A DNA stretch of 64,000 bases from Haemaphysalis longicornis (lineage: Eukaryota; Arthropoda; Arachnida; Ixodida; Ixodidae), in the NCBI GenBank assembly GCA_013339765.2, contig CM023450.1, forward strand, positions 192,855,807-192,919,806. Direction: 5' to 3'. The notes under the pieces are model-generated. The model saw nothing but the letters and a program-made list of their open reading frames with translations. It made no database searches and had not been told where the DNA came from. This document shows, piece by piece, positions 13,122 through 23,269 of this stretch. Numbering within the stretch: the stretch's first letter is position 1; every line of letters begins with the position of its first letter. Made by a program: the position numbers and the translations under genes.

Positions 13122-14133
13122 TTATCGCTCCTGCTTTTCAGTGGTGAAAGAACGGGCAAGCTGGCGACATTCTTCGGCGTGTTTGGCAGCCTCAGAAATC
13201 GGCGTGCACTCAGATACATCAGAATTGTAGGGAAGGATGGTGTCCAGCATGCACGATGGCTCACGCCCATATAGGAGGAAAAACGGAGAAAAACCCGTCG
13301 TCGCTTGGATGGCGGTGTTGTAGGCGTACGTCACGTAAGGGAGTACAAGGTACATGGTCAGACGCAACGTACTTGGACAACATGTCCCCGAGGGTACGAT
13401 TGAAGCGCTCTGTGAGGCCATTCGTTTGTGTATGGCAGACAGTGCTCGTTCGATGGATGACGCTGCATTCCTTAAGAAGCTCCGCGATGACGTCAGACAG
13501 AAAGACGCGTCCCCTGTCGCTGCGTAGCTCCTTAGGCGCACCGTAACAAAGTATAAAACGCCGCAGGAGAAACGAGGCGGCGTCCCGTGCGGTAGCAGCT
13601 GGTAGAGCGGCGGTCTCGGTATAGCGCGTATAGTGGTCGATGGCAACTATAGCCCAGCGGTTTCCGGCGGCTGTGCAGGGTAACGGTCCGTACAAATCAA
13701 TGCCCACACGATAAAATGGTTTCACTGGGCAAGGCAGCAGCTGTAACGGACCACACAGATTAGGTACCGGCGGGTTTCGGCGTTGGCAATCTTGGCAGGA
13801 TCGAACGTATTTTCGCACGAAGTTGTACATCCCGCGCCAGAAGTAACGAAGACGCAAACGTTCATAGGTTTTGAGTAGGCCGACATTACCAAACGTGTGG
13901 TCAGAGTGGAACAAGGCACAAACATCGGACCGCAAATATCGAGGAATCACGAGAAACCATTTGCGGCCATCCAAGTAGTAGTTGCGTCGATAAAGCAGCT
14001 GATCGTGTACTGCAAAGTGAGATGCTTGCCGACGGAGAGCGCGTGGCGTTACGGCTTGGGAAGGATTGGTGAGTGAGGTGAGGAGCGCGACAATCCATGG
14101 GTCCTTCCGTTGCTCAGCTGCATTATAAGTCAC
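13122..14133 (-). pseudogene. Gypsy integrase (zinc-binding and DDE core), frameshifted
   Basis: The longest frame (290 codons, 13,261-14,133) contains an HHCC zinc-binding region (HSDHTFGNVG, then CQDC) and an RNase H-fold integrase core. All three catalytic acidic residues are visible: Asp in GIDLYGPLP, Asp in LRSDRGR and Glu in GLTERFNR, with 35 residues between the last two (D,D-35-E). The second His of the zinc motif, normally in GHLG, reads Asn (GNVG). Near 13,340 the reading shifts to the frame ending at 13,122, which continues with YVTYAYNTAIQATTGFSPF and LLYGREPS. In a live element this enzyme inserts the cDNA copy; here the frameshift and altered zinc ligand make function unlikely. 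Confidence 0.9.
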
Positions 14134-14172
14134 ACCAAGGGAAGACAGATCACATTGGGAGTGTCCGATAGA

Positions 14173-14425
14173 TCAGCAGGTACGGGTGAACGGGAGAGAG
14201 CGTCCGGCGTCCGAATGCTTCTGAGCAAACCTGTATTTCACTCGTATATCATATTCCTGGAGGCGAAGCGCCCATCGCCCCAGATGACCTGCCGGATCTT
14301 TTAAAGAAGGCAGCCAACAGAGTGCGTGGTGGTCGCTGACCACATCAAATGGGCGGCCGTACAGATATGGTCGAAATTTAGCTAGCGCCCAGATGATGGC
14401 CAAGTACTCCTTCTCGGTAACTAAT
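14173..14425 (-). pseudogene. Gypsy RNase H fragment
   Basis: The frame reads TEKEYLAIIWALAKFRPYLY, then FDVVSDHHALCWL and GRWALRLQEYDI, the characteristic C-terminal half of gypsy reverse transcriptase/RNase H. The conserved Glu of TEKE and Asp of SDHH are present. The N-terminal part of the domain and the whole reverse transcriptase are missing, because homology ends at about 14,420. It is followed after a shift of frame by the integrase. Confidence 0.85.
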
Positions 14426-14513
14426 ATTCTCCTTCTCCTTCTCGGTAACTCGCTAATATTCTTCACTAGAATATATATAAGGCAAGTAGATCCAGAGACA
14501 CACAAGAAAAACG

Positions 14514-14655
14514 TAAAAAAGTTTACTGACTCAAAAAGTTCTTCATCTGTTGCTATGACCTACCGCATTCCCCCCCTTTGCTTTCCTAGGTTTTCTTTAC
14601 TGCCAACCCTTATTGTCTTAATTCACCGAGCCCCTCATTTCCCATTTCTTATTTG
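14514..14655 (+). mobile_element. 5'-truncated SINE copy
   Basis: The segment from ACTGACTCAAAA through TTCACCGAGCCCCTCATTT to CATTTCTTATT matches, with scattered differences, the body of the full SINE at 14,885-15,108. It lacks the tRNA-like head. Confidence 0.65.
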
Positions 14656-14884
14656 GTACATGCATAGCGAGGGCCTATGTTTTGGCAGTCTTGGTGCCAA
14701 AGGAAGCTTAAGAGGGTTCAACGCTGGTCGACCACTCTCGACATGTCCTAGACACTCCAGTCACGGCCCGGGGTTAAAAAGAAGGGCCCCTTTATCCCGA
14801 GTAGTGGGAGTGGCGCTGGCTACCACCCCTAAGGGCAGGAAACAAAAACTACCTTAAAGTAAATACCCAAGAAAGTGGTGGGGG

Positions 14885-15108
14885 AACAGCCCCGCTGGTA
14901 GCGTAGTGGTCATCGCACCAGACCGGTATTCTGGAGGTCGTGGGTTCGGATCTAATCCGGCGGACATTTTTTCACCACTTTCTGACTCAAAATATTCTTC
15001 ATCTGTTTCTATGACCTAACGCATTCCCCCCATTGCTTTCCTAGGTTTTTTGAGTGCCAACCATTATTGTGTTTTTATTCACCGAGCCCCTCATCTCCAA
15101 TTTCTTAT
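14885..15108 (+). mobile_element. tRNA-derived SINE
   Basis: A tRNA-like head has an A box (GGTAGCGTAGTGG, from about 14,896) and a B box (GGGTTCGGATC, from 14,942). A body follows, ending TCTTATTCATATA just before the TA microsatellite. The body is repeated at 14,514-14,655 without the head. A head with Pol III boxes plus a shared anonymous body is the normal structure of a SINE. Confidence 0.7.
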
Positions 15109-15109
15109 T

Positions 15110-15158
15110 CATATATATATATTATATTATATATATATGCTATATATATATATATATA

Positions 15159-15207
<49 letters not shown>

Positions 15208-15290
15208 TGTGTGTGTGTGTGTTGTGTGTGTGTGTGTGTGTGTGCGCGTAGTGTGTGTGTGAGAGAGAGAAAGAGAAGAGCGAGAGAGAC
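15110..15290. repeat. TA / TG / GA compound microsatellite
   Basis: About 95 bases of TA repeats are followed by about 50 bases of TG repeats and then by GA-rich sequence. All open frames across it (Tyr-Ile or Cys-Val runs) are artefacts of the repeat. Confidence 0.95.
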
Positions 15291-15299
15291 AGAGCGAGG

Positions 15300-16530
15300 C
15301 AAGATGAATTCGCAATGTTCACTCTCCCTCCTTTGTATGGCTCCAAATCTACAGAAAGCTGCTGCTGCAGTCATTGATTGGTTTCCCGTATTGTTAGGCT
15401 CGTTGCTCCTTGCTGCTAGAGTAACAAGCCGTCTGGGTTACAAAAACATTTCCTGGTACTGTTTTTCACACGTTTGAACCCATTCGATCCCGAGTCAGTA
15501 TAGCTTGCCTGCAATAAAGAAAAAGGTGAAACCCCACTGCTCGCTAAGAAACATTTCACATACAAAGTAATAAATTTTGCTGCATAAGTGCGTATAGCCA
15601 ACATGCCTAAAATATTCACTAATGATGTAGAAAAAATTGTACTTTCTGGTTTAGATTTATTGCTTGAAGCTCACGGCAGCACGCGATGATTTGGGTGTAG
15701 ATTCAGCAATGTGCGTCATTGGGAAAAACAATGGCTATTAAAAAGTCAAAAGAAAGCACTATAAATGCGCCGTTATCTATGAAACCAACTGAATTGGACA
15801 CGTGGCAGTGTGATATACCTGCTTTCGTGAAAAAACACGCCTTATCTCGTTCCCATGATATTTTCAACAGGAATGATAGCAATACATCGTCCTCAGCAGC
15901 ATTGAAATATTTTGGAAATTAGTGTATCTGGGGATATTTTGCCCCCTTTTCCTGAACTGGTCCTTGTAGGGAAAAGAGATTTTAGACGTGTTTGTCCTGG
16001 CAAATGCTGAAATGTTTTAAATAAAGAGGACTGGTGTTGTACTTAATCCGTGACTGGTCTGTGAATTTATTAATAGTTTTGGTTTCTCCCTCACCTTCCG
16101 AGTGCGCCATTTCTATGTGGTGTTGAACCACACCGAAAACCATATATTTGCTTAGTTTGTTGTCGCCTCGCCTGAAGATTTGAAAATGTCGCATAGCTGT
16201 AGGCATTTTTCTTAGTGACCTTATACATGACAATGTCCTCACGGTGGTCATTGAATTTAGAACACAAATAAAACATACAAAACCGATTTGGATTATGAGA
16301 ATGACGCTACGTTTTATACATTCCACAAGCCTATGACCAAGCGAAGGCCTAAACGAGGAGTGTGAAAGGAAAATCAAACGCCCCATCGTTTAAATACAAC
16401 GATTGTGTAAACACTCAGCTGCCTCGTGGGGGATGCGATCACTCGCGTTACGGTTGTAGTGGTTTACAGTGTTTGGCTGACAGGACGGCCGTGATTACGA
16501 AGCGAGAAAATACAAAGCGAAAGCACTGTT
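15300..16530. other. Intergenic DNA, nothing recognised
   Basis: Short open frames such as 15,719-15,922 plus and 15,982-16,386 minus show no motif I recognise. Confidence 0.4.
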
Positions 16531-16539
16531 CTGCAATCA

Positions 16540-16915
16540 GAAAGAGATGAACTCGAAGACACCGCTCTCTAGAGAGACGTGATATTTTACGGAATCAGCG
16601 ATGACGCGTGTGTAACGTCACAGCAATCATAATTGCTCGTCCGCGACATTCTTTCAAAGCTCCTTAAGTTAAAAATCTCAGATACCACGATCTTTAAGGC
16701 TCATAGGCTACGGCCCGTTGCTCTAAGCAAAAACCGTCCAATCACCGTCAAATTAGCATGGTTCCAAACAAAAGACAACATTTTCGCAAAAAGCGATGTT
16801 GAAAGAAACACGCGTGTCCCTCAATAAAGACTTTTGTAGATTTAGACGGCTTACCCAAAAACTACTGATTAAATGGAACAGCGAGTTGAAAAGCTTTCTC
16901 GTTGCGTTTTAAAAG
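16540..16915 (+). pseudogene. LINE ORF1 (Transposase_22-like) relic
   Basis: Translated in two or three frames, the segment gives VIFYGISDD (about 16,579), then DILSKLLKLKISDTT, KAHRLRPVALSKNRPITVKL, FQTKDNIF, and after a shift NKDFCRFRRLTQKLL. This is the order of the conserved block in L1-type ORF1 proteins (Transposase_22 family), where the RNA-recognition-like fold binds LINE RNA. At least one stop and one frameshift break it. It lies upstream of an endonuclease relic on the same strand, as expected for one LINE copy. Confidence 0.75.
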
Positions 16916-17385
16916 ACCTTGCATGTCAAGAAATAAAAAAGGATACGTAAGTGTAATGCTCGGCTACGGACAGTATCTGTGAAGCTGATTACCCCCGGGA
17001 CACGCTCGTGGCTGGTAGCGGCTTACGCGCAGGCTCCGATAGCCCTACCTTATTGCATCAACCAACCACCACGCAGCCCCGAAGCGTGTCGTTACTTTTC
17101 ACTAACATAAAAACTGTAATCAGCTAACTGACTGAACTCTCCTCTAATCTTTATTAATCTTTATTAAACACAAAATAGAGAACAAAACACACAACCAAGC
17201 AGCAATACATGCAAAAACAGCGGAACACAAGACAGGACAAAAAAAAAGGCGGAGTGGTGGCTTGGGGTTGGCCAGCAACGCACATGGAAAGCGACCTAGG
17301 CAAATCAAGCAGACCTTGCTTCACTTTATTTTTTTCTAACGTGCGTTAGGAAAAAATAAAAATTAAGCAAATACTGGAGTGCAAG

Positions 17386-18120
17386 AAATTGGGCACAGTA
17401 TATCATTTTGGCCTTGATTTTCGGTCTGGTGGTGGTGTACCGATTGCTGTCAGTGACACGCTGTTTTTTTCTACCGCCGTTTTCTCCACAACGATAACAC
17501 TTGTCGGTGTGCGGGTGACTATTCGTAATCGGACTTCATTTGTTGCGCTTGTTGTAGAGCACCGACAACTACTTCAATTTATTTGTTGATGTGAACCACA
17601 CGGTACCGTTAACCAATAATTTTTTGATAACCCAACTCCGTTATATTTATTGGGCGACTTCAACTTGCCAGATATTTGCGGAAAATGACTGTCACGCTTA
17701 GACAACCCTCAATTGAATGACGAAATTCAACTTACCACGCTTAACGTGGAAAAATTTGTACACAAACCATATATTGCTAGTGGAGGAACTTTAAGTAATT
17801 CACCCTGATCGCGATTTGATCGGCTTTCTTACCTTCTGAAAAACGCATTTATTTAGCAAAAAGCTCAACCCAAAAAAAAGAATAAAATATTATTTCGATT
17901 GTTGTAGAGAAATTGAATTAAAATACCGAATTGGGAAACTTAATGGAAATTTTTTGGAAACCTCAAACGCTCTTATGAGAATTCGTCCCCACAGAGATAA
18001 TGTTCCCATTGATCAATAACGTACCTAAGAAAAGGTACTCTCAAACTCAATTCCCCGTGGCTTCCCAAATTTGTACGCAACAAAAAGAAGAGTTTGCTTC
18101 TCCAGGAAAAACGTGCGAAT
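17386..18120 (+). pseudogene. LINE endonuclease and linker relic
   Basis: The frame 17,389-17,589 contains RSGGGVPIAV, a good match to the GGGVxIA motif of apurinic-like LINE endonucleases. After a frameshift the sequence YLLGDFNLPDI (17,641-17,673) matches the catalytic GDFN motif. Further on, 18,050-18,110 reads PWLPKFVRNKKKSLLL, resembling the PW...KKK segment between endonuclease and reverse transcriptase in CR1-group LINEs. The enzyme would nick target DNA; here stops and shifts rule out function. Confidence 0.7.
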
Positions 18121-18833
18121 AATAAACCGTTGGTTGCCTATAGCCTCGAGATTCATCGCTGCGCCGCCTGCCGCCGCTTCTCCGCGGCGTTGCGGGATAG
18201 CGCTGCTGCTGATAGTGTCATGAGTGTTTTGGTTTTCTTCGCTTCTCTTTGCCTTTCCCGCTCTAAACAACTTGTTATGGTGACTTAAGCTAGACGTTTA
18301 GGGCACTTTAAAAAACAAAGCGGTCTTGGTAGAGCGCTCACGCCCAAGAGCTACGGGGAGGCGGTTCTGCGCGCTTCTTGGCCGCTCTTGCGGGCGTCGG
18401 CGATCGCGATTCACCGCTGACCTTCGAACACTCAGCACAAGTGAATTCTAATGTCGCCTCTTTAGACCTTATGGCCTTAAGAGGTTGGTTCGTTTTGCAG
18501 CGCGGAAAAATGCGGCTTTGCTTGAATACGACGTCGTAGAAAATATATTTCGGGGATTTAACCCAATAGCTACTACTTGTGCCTTTTATGGGAATATAAG
18601 CCACGCGAAAATATTAAGTAGGAAAAGAAAATGTTTAAGTCAATGTGCCCACTCAGCTTATAGTAAGAACAAGGTATAGTAAATGAAACCCGGGAAAATG
18701 AATGGTCAAGTAAGGAATAAAAAAAAGAATAAAAAAAAAAAAAATAGCTTCTGAAATGCTAAAGACGTTTGTTTGAGCAAGGTATTTCACCAGACCAACT
18801 AGATGCGATGCACTGATATTTCGCCGCTGGACG

Positions 18834-18863
18834 GGGGGGGGGGGGGGGGTGAGGAGGAGGAGC
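18834..18863. repeat. Poly-G run and GAG repeat
   Basis: Seventeen consecutive G residues, then TGAGGAGGAGGAG. A run of this kind can form a G-quadruplex and is error-prone in sequencing. Confidence 0.9.
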
Positions 18864-19059
18864 TCAACTATCGTTGTTTACAAATGCGGACGAAATCAAC
18901 GAATGACGTTTTATTCACAAACAGCTGCGTGTACTTTTCGTTTTTTTTTGCTTCAAAAAACGGCTGATCACTCGCGGACGCATTTTTTGGAATAAGGGTA
19001 CAGTTCACAAGCGATAAGGTGTCGTTGGAGTTGGAATTTTGCAGGGTTAACGCGCCGAC

Positions 19060-19140
19060 GCAACGGAGACGGAGGCACGCCGTAAGGGCTCGGATTAATT
19101 TTGACCACCTAGGCCTTAACGTGCGCCGAAATCTCTCAAC
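19060..19140 (-). mobile_element. Ruka-type SINE fragment
   Basis: The words CGGATTAATTTTGACCACCT and AACGTGCGCCGAAATCT match the 3' body of the SINE at 23,050-23,259. The tRNA-like head is absent. Confidence 0.6.
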
Positions 19141-19719
19141 GGGCTCGTTGGAAAGTGTGATCTGATAAGGGTCTCTGATTCGTTTATCTAGATTCCAGTC
19201 TCCCTGTGTCATGACAGAGATGTTTCGAAGAAAGTTTGGTCACGGACGCGGTTCCATAAGCCCATCTTCGCGCTTCTTGGAGGATAAATCAATATCTTTG
19301 CGAGCGCTACCCGTCGGGACAAGACGACCTAATTTGTCGTCGTGTGCTGACTCCGGAGTGTAATTTTGCATTATCCATCGTACTTCTTTGGTCAATGTTT
19401 GTGAAATTTATGCCGCATTGGCTTGTTCAGGGTACTGATCAATACTGATATGTGATATTGGCAGCGAACTTGCGTGCTGTCAGGTATGAGTGCTCCGCTG
19501 GATTTTGTTCCAAAGTCATTTACCATAGTGTGTATGGCCGCAACATGACCATCGGAGGAAACACTGCTTACGGAGACCGTCACTAAATTTCAGGGCACGG
19601 AATTGCAATCAGCTGCACATGCTGGCTTCGGGACGCCGGCCTGTGAAACGCCTGGCGCTCATATAGATCTCACTAAATCGCGTTAAACGTTATACTTCGT
19701 TTATACCACTCGGAAAAAC

Positions 19720-20448
19720 GTGCAAACGAGTGCCTGCTCCACGTTATTCGGTATCGAACGCGGACAAACGGTAAATCGCTGTCTTGAACGAGCCCCAAAA
19801 GCAACGGCGACAGGGGGGAGCGGGCCGGGGACTCCCGCGCCGCTTTCGAAACGGGCCGCTAGGGGGATTTCAGTGGCGCCCCTACAGGCCGCGCTCGACG
19901 CGTATAAGCGAACTAACACAGAATACACAAGGGCAGTGTGCATTGTGAAGAGAAATTTCTTAAACAACACACTACCTACTCTTTTACAAACAAACCCACG
20001 AAACGTCTGGAACATCGTGTGTCGTACTAAAACAAGTTTTAATCAGCTCACTTCCACTGATGATGCCGCGGTTTGAGTTGATGGTTGCTACACTGTGCTT
20101 AATAACCCCTTTTCTTGCAGCTTTCAACGTTGATGCTGCCGTTTCTTTTTCTGTTGTACCCAGCAAAGTTTTTGAGCGTGTAGAAACAAGAACTGTTGAC
20201 TGGCCAGGTGTTCACCAAGTAACTAAGCAACTGAAAATTTCTTCTGCTGGCCCCGAACTCAAATAATTAAAAATGTAGATATTTTTGCTCGGCCATAATT
20301 TTGTTCACATTTTCCTGGCGACGACCGTCCCATATCATTCACGCGTATTCCCTGTAAAATGTTTGAGCATATTTTGCGTTCCCATTGCGTTTGGTATTAA
20401 GAGCCCAAGTGACTGTTCAGCATTTGCCTCTACGGTTTCGGAAAATAT
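19720..20448 (+). pseudogene. LINE ORF2, linker and start of reverse transcriptase
   Basis: The 118-codon frame 19,720-20,076 includes LQAALDAYKRTNTEYTRA and NFLNNTLPTLLQTNPRNVW, the linker region of CR1-group LINE ORF2. After stops, another frame gives RPIPFTRIPCKMFEHILRSH followed by LFSICLYGFGK. These match the N-terminal reverse transcriptase motif (YRPISLTSIPCKxxEHI ... HGFRK). The homology then ends at a TTTATTTA run, the tail of another LINE on the opposite strand. This is probably the continuation of the copy with ORF1 at 16,540. Confidence 0.75.
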
Positions 20449-20449
20449 A

Positions 20450-21135
20450 TAATTTTATTTATTTATTTATTTATTCATACTGTCAGCATACAGCCAAGAC
20501 AGGAGTTTACAGCATGAAACAAGACGAGTTACATCAAGCAATCAGATTCACAGGCAATAGGCAAATGAAGAAGAGAGGCGCTTGAAGAAATGTTTAGCAT
20601 GGGCACGCAATAAAACCACATCAGAATAATAGCCGCGTGGGCATTCACTGGTTCGTGAATGATAACAAAGGAAACGAATCCAATTCTATGTACCAAGGGG
20701 CAGCAAGATTCTTAACGCAGCTTAAAAGTTTTTTACGTCACTGGCATTAACAACATCATAAGGTAGCGAGTTGCATTCGTCCATCACTTTGACAAAAAAT
20801 GAATATTTTAGACAGTCGGTTTTATATATGAGCAGCCGGATATGTTTCGTGTGTTTTGTGCGCACAGGTGAAGTTTCCCACGCGCTGTACTTCGAAATAT
20901 CGAGCCTATAGTTACCATGCAATATTTGGAAAAAGACAGTGAGCCGGTTAATTCTCATTATGTGGTGAACAGTCATCATTCCCGCCCTTTCCCGGAGTAG
21001 TCATATCGACTGCGTTCGACGATAACAGTCAAACACGAACCTTAGAGCTTTATTCTGAATGCTTTCGCATTTCCTTTAATTGTTTTCAGTGCACGGGTTC
21101 CAGACGGAACTGGCGTAGTCAACTAGGGGCATCAT
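20450..21135 (-). pseudogene. CR1/L2-group LINE 3' end
   Basis: On the minus strand the reading gives LVDYASSVWNPCTENN, SIQNKALRFVFDCYRRTQS, then (20,722-20,979) FFQILHGNYRLDISKY and TDCLKYSFFVKVMDECNSLP. These are the last conserved blocks of CR1/L2-type LINE ORF2. A 3' UTR follows and the copy ends in a (TAAA)n tail at 20,455-20,476. One stop and a frameshift are present. The 5' portion is missing, the usual truncation of LINE insertions, and the insertion splits the reverse transcriptase of a plus-strand LINE. Confidence 0.8.
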
Positions 21136-21179
21136 GGTAGTTTTGTAGCGGTACTTTGCCAGTGAAACACTGGCTTCAA

Positions 21180-21450
21180 GAGAAAGAGCTTTATGTCCCC
21201 TGGGGCATCGACTGCATTATCTGTCGTAAACCAGAAACTAGCGAGCATTGTCGGTAGCGTCAACCTGGCAGACGAGACCGTGAAAGTGCCCGCATATGTT
21301 GATGATTTGACCCTCGTTTGTGCATCCAAGGAGGAGATGCCCAAAGCGGTGCAACATGTGTCGGAATTCTGCAATGTCTCTGGTGCTTAAGTGAATCGTG
21401 AAAAGTGTTCGGGTGCATGGTTGGGTGATTGGGACGTCAAGCCAACGAGC
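21180..21450 (+). pseudogene. LINE reverse transcriptase YVDD fragment
   Basis: The frame reads AYVDDLTLVCASKEEM (catalytic YxDD), then VSEFCNVSGA, a stop, and VNREKCSGAWLGDW. This block (YADD..., FC..SGA..N..KS..LWLG) is typical of the RT palm/thumb of Tx1- or RTE-related LINEs and differs from the CR1-type copies nearby. Upstream and downstream homology is not clear, so it is a short relic of a third LINE lineage. Confidence 0.65.
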
Positions 21451-21939
21451 CTGGCTTGGCGTCCAAGCCAAGCCAAACTCAGGTGCTCTCTTCGAGGTAT
21501 AGTTTTGCACTCCTTTTAGATAGTATGACCAGGGGAGTGAAACTTCATATACTGTGCATGGGACGTAATATTTGCTTGCAGCGTAGGACAATCCCCTGGT
21601 GTTTGGGGCGGTTCTAAAATCCTGGTGGTGCTTTGCAGACACGCACCGGGATTCGCCATTTTGATGTGGACTAAAAAGCCGACCGTTAGGGGGCGGCGAT
21701 TTACTGTCATATTCAATTGCGAGGAAAAATCGCGGTAAACTGAACGAATGGCAGATATTCTGATGGCGAGCGTGTGACCTACTTCCGGTTGCGCAACCCG
21801 CAGCATGTTAAAAATGGCAATTTTCGCGTTAGGAGTGGCGGAGTTTTGCGCATACACTTCTTTTTGCCCCCTTTATTCTCACTATGGCATTGTTTTGGTT
21901 TCCTGGGGCACACAAACTAGACAAGAATAAAGGGCCGAG

Positions 21940-22403
21940 TTTTTAGATGCAAAGCATCTCTTGCTTTCGGCTCTGTCGTCCGTCGTCCGTCCGCCATCCG
22001 TCGTCCGTCCGCACCTCTCCCCCTCTCCCCACCAGCTGTGCGATAGCGCGCGCGCTTCTCATCCCCTCCCTCTCTCCATGCCAGCTGTGCGATAGCGCGC
22101 GCGCTGCTCCTTCTGTCCCCCTCTCCACGCCATCTGTGTGATTGCGCGCTCGCTACTCATCACCCAACCTGCGCGATAAGCGCGCATGCGCGTCTCCCCT
22201 CTCATCTTCTCCTCTCCACTCCATCTGCTTAATACAATAAACCCGGTCCGCGCGCCACTCCCTCAGCTGCTGCTTCGGTTGAGTCAGGCTGCACCGTCTG
22301 GAGTTCTGTTATTTCGCGTTATTTGGATACCCAATCTCGTGAACGTTTCGGGACCACCGAGATGCGCCGCATCAACTCAGGGTTCCCTCGCGGGAAGGTG
22401 GTG
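21940..22403. mobile_element. Short element with palindromic ends (copy A)
   Basis: The left end has the imperfect palindrome GATGCAAAGCATC (21,946-21,958). The right end has GATGCGCCGCATC (22,361-22,373) followed by AACTCAGGGTTCCCTCG. The same end structure is found at 53,237-53,955. The interior has repeats of CCGTCGTCCGTC and of CAGCTGTGCGATAGCGCGCG. No coding capacity was recognised. The boundaries are approximate. Confidence 0.6.
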
Positions 22404-22409
22404 TCATTT

Positions 22410-23040
22410 TTTAAATGTTTTATTGCATAAATGTACCATTCGTAAAGGAAAAACAAAACTTGGATTTTGTACGCTTTTAGTCGTATACAAAAGTGCATGG
22501 CCCATGGCAGCCAGTGTATATCTGTCCAGCGCCTTGTCTGTCCAAGGTCCTCATAGTCGCTGCTGGTGAAATGGGTAGGTCTCAGCCGCTAGCTGCTGTA
22601 GATCTGACGAGGTGGTAAATGAGCCAGGTGCTTCCTTCTCGCATCCTGGAGCCATACGCAGATCTGGAACCTCAACATGCATGTGTGTAGTATTTGTGTT
22701 CGGATGAATACGCGTTTTATTTGTGCGTTCAGCCGCACGTAAGATACGTTTGAGTGGAAACTGGCATATCAATTTTAATATGTGTTATTTGTTATATTTC
22801 AAATCATTTTTCTTACTTTGATTTTTGCTGCAAAGACGACTTGTGAGAACACCAGTCGTGACTGAGAATTTAAAATAAAAACTACCTTTTTTATTAGGAG
22901 CCGCGGACACAAGTTTCTGTATGTGCGATCATAATGTTCGGTGGTAATGACCCACCTTTCCTCCTAATCCGAAATATATTTATGCAGGCAAAAGCAGCCA
23001 TCCCACACCAGGGTCGCTTGATGATTATTTGTAGAAATTA
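22410..23040. other. Intergenic DNA, nothing recognised
   Basis: AT-rich sequence without a recognisable gene, RNA or repeat. Confidence 0.4.
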
Positions 23041-23049
23041 ACGAGCCGA

Positions 23050-23259
23050 TGCAACGCCCGCGATGGGCGCGCCGTAGTGGAGGGCTCCGGATTAATTTAA
23101 ACCACCTGGGGATCTTTGACGTTCGCCGAAATCTCGAACACATGGGCGGTTTTTGCTTTTCGCCTCCATCAGCAAAGCGGCCACCGCGGCCGGCAATCCA
23201 ACAGGCGTCCCTGTTCTCAGCAGCACAACGCCTTAGCTACTGAGCCACCGCGGCGGGTA
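23050..23259 (-). mobile_element. Ruka-type tick SINE
   Basis: On the minus strand it starts ACCCGCCGCGGTGGCTCAGT with an A-box-like TGGCTCAGTAGC. It continues through a B-box region (degenerate, GTTGGATTGCC) into a body with AAAACCGCCCATGTG, CAGGTGGTTTAAATTAATCC and CTCCACTACGGCG. I recognise this layout as the abundant tRNA-derived SINE of ixodid ticks. The damaged B box indicates an old copy. Confidence 0.75.
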
Positions 23260-23269
23260 CACCACGATC

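Larger units (their letters stand above)
12600..14430 (-). mobile_element. Ty3/gypsy LTR retrotransposon remnant
   Basis: Reading the minus strand from 14,430 downward, the order is RNase H, integrase zinc-binding region, integrase core, integrase C-terminal tail, polypurine tract (AAAGAGGG/CCCCCC region, 12,818-12,836) and the start of a 3' LTR (TGTAGTG at 12,817). The order is canonical for the Ty3/gypsy group. Protease, reverse transcriptase, gag and the 5' LTR are absent: homology stops abruptly near 14,420 at a CTTCTCGGTAACT duplication. Several frameshifts show that the copy is dead. Confidence 0.9.
18125..19715. other. Unexplained segment splitting the LINE
   Basis: This stretch separates the LINE linker (ending near 18,120) from its continuation (from about 19,860) and shows no LINE homology, so it may be inserted material. 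It contains a G17 run (18,834-18,850) and a SINE fragment. No termini or target duplication could be fixed by eye. Confidence 0.35.

Noticed and set aside
15050..15374. Overlapping open frames rich in Tyr-Ile, Cys-Val or Thr-His
   Set aside because: They are translations of TA and TG microsatellites on both strands.
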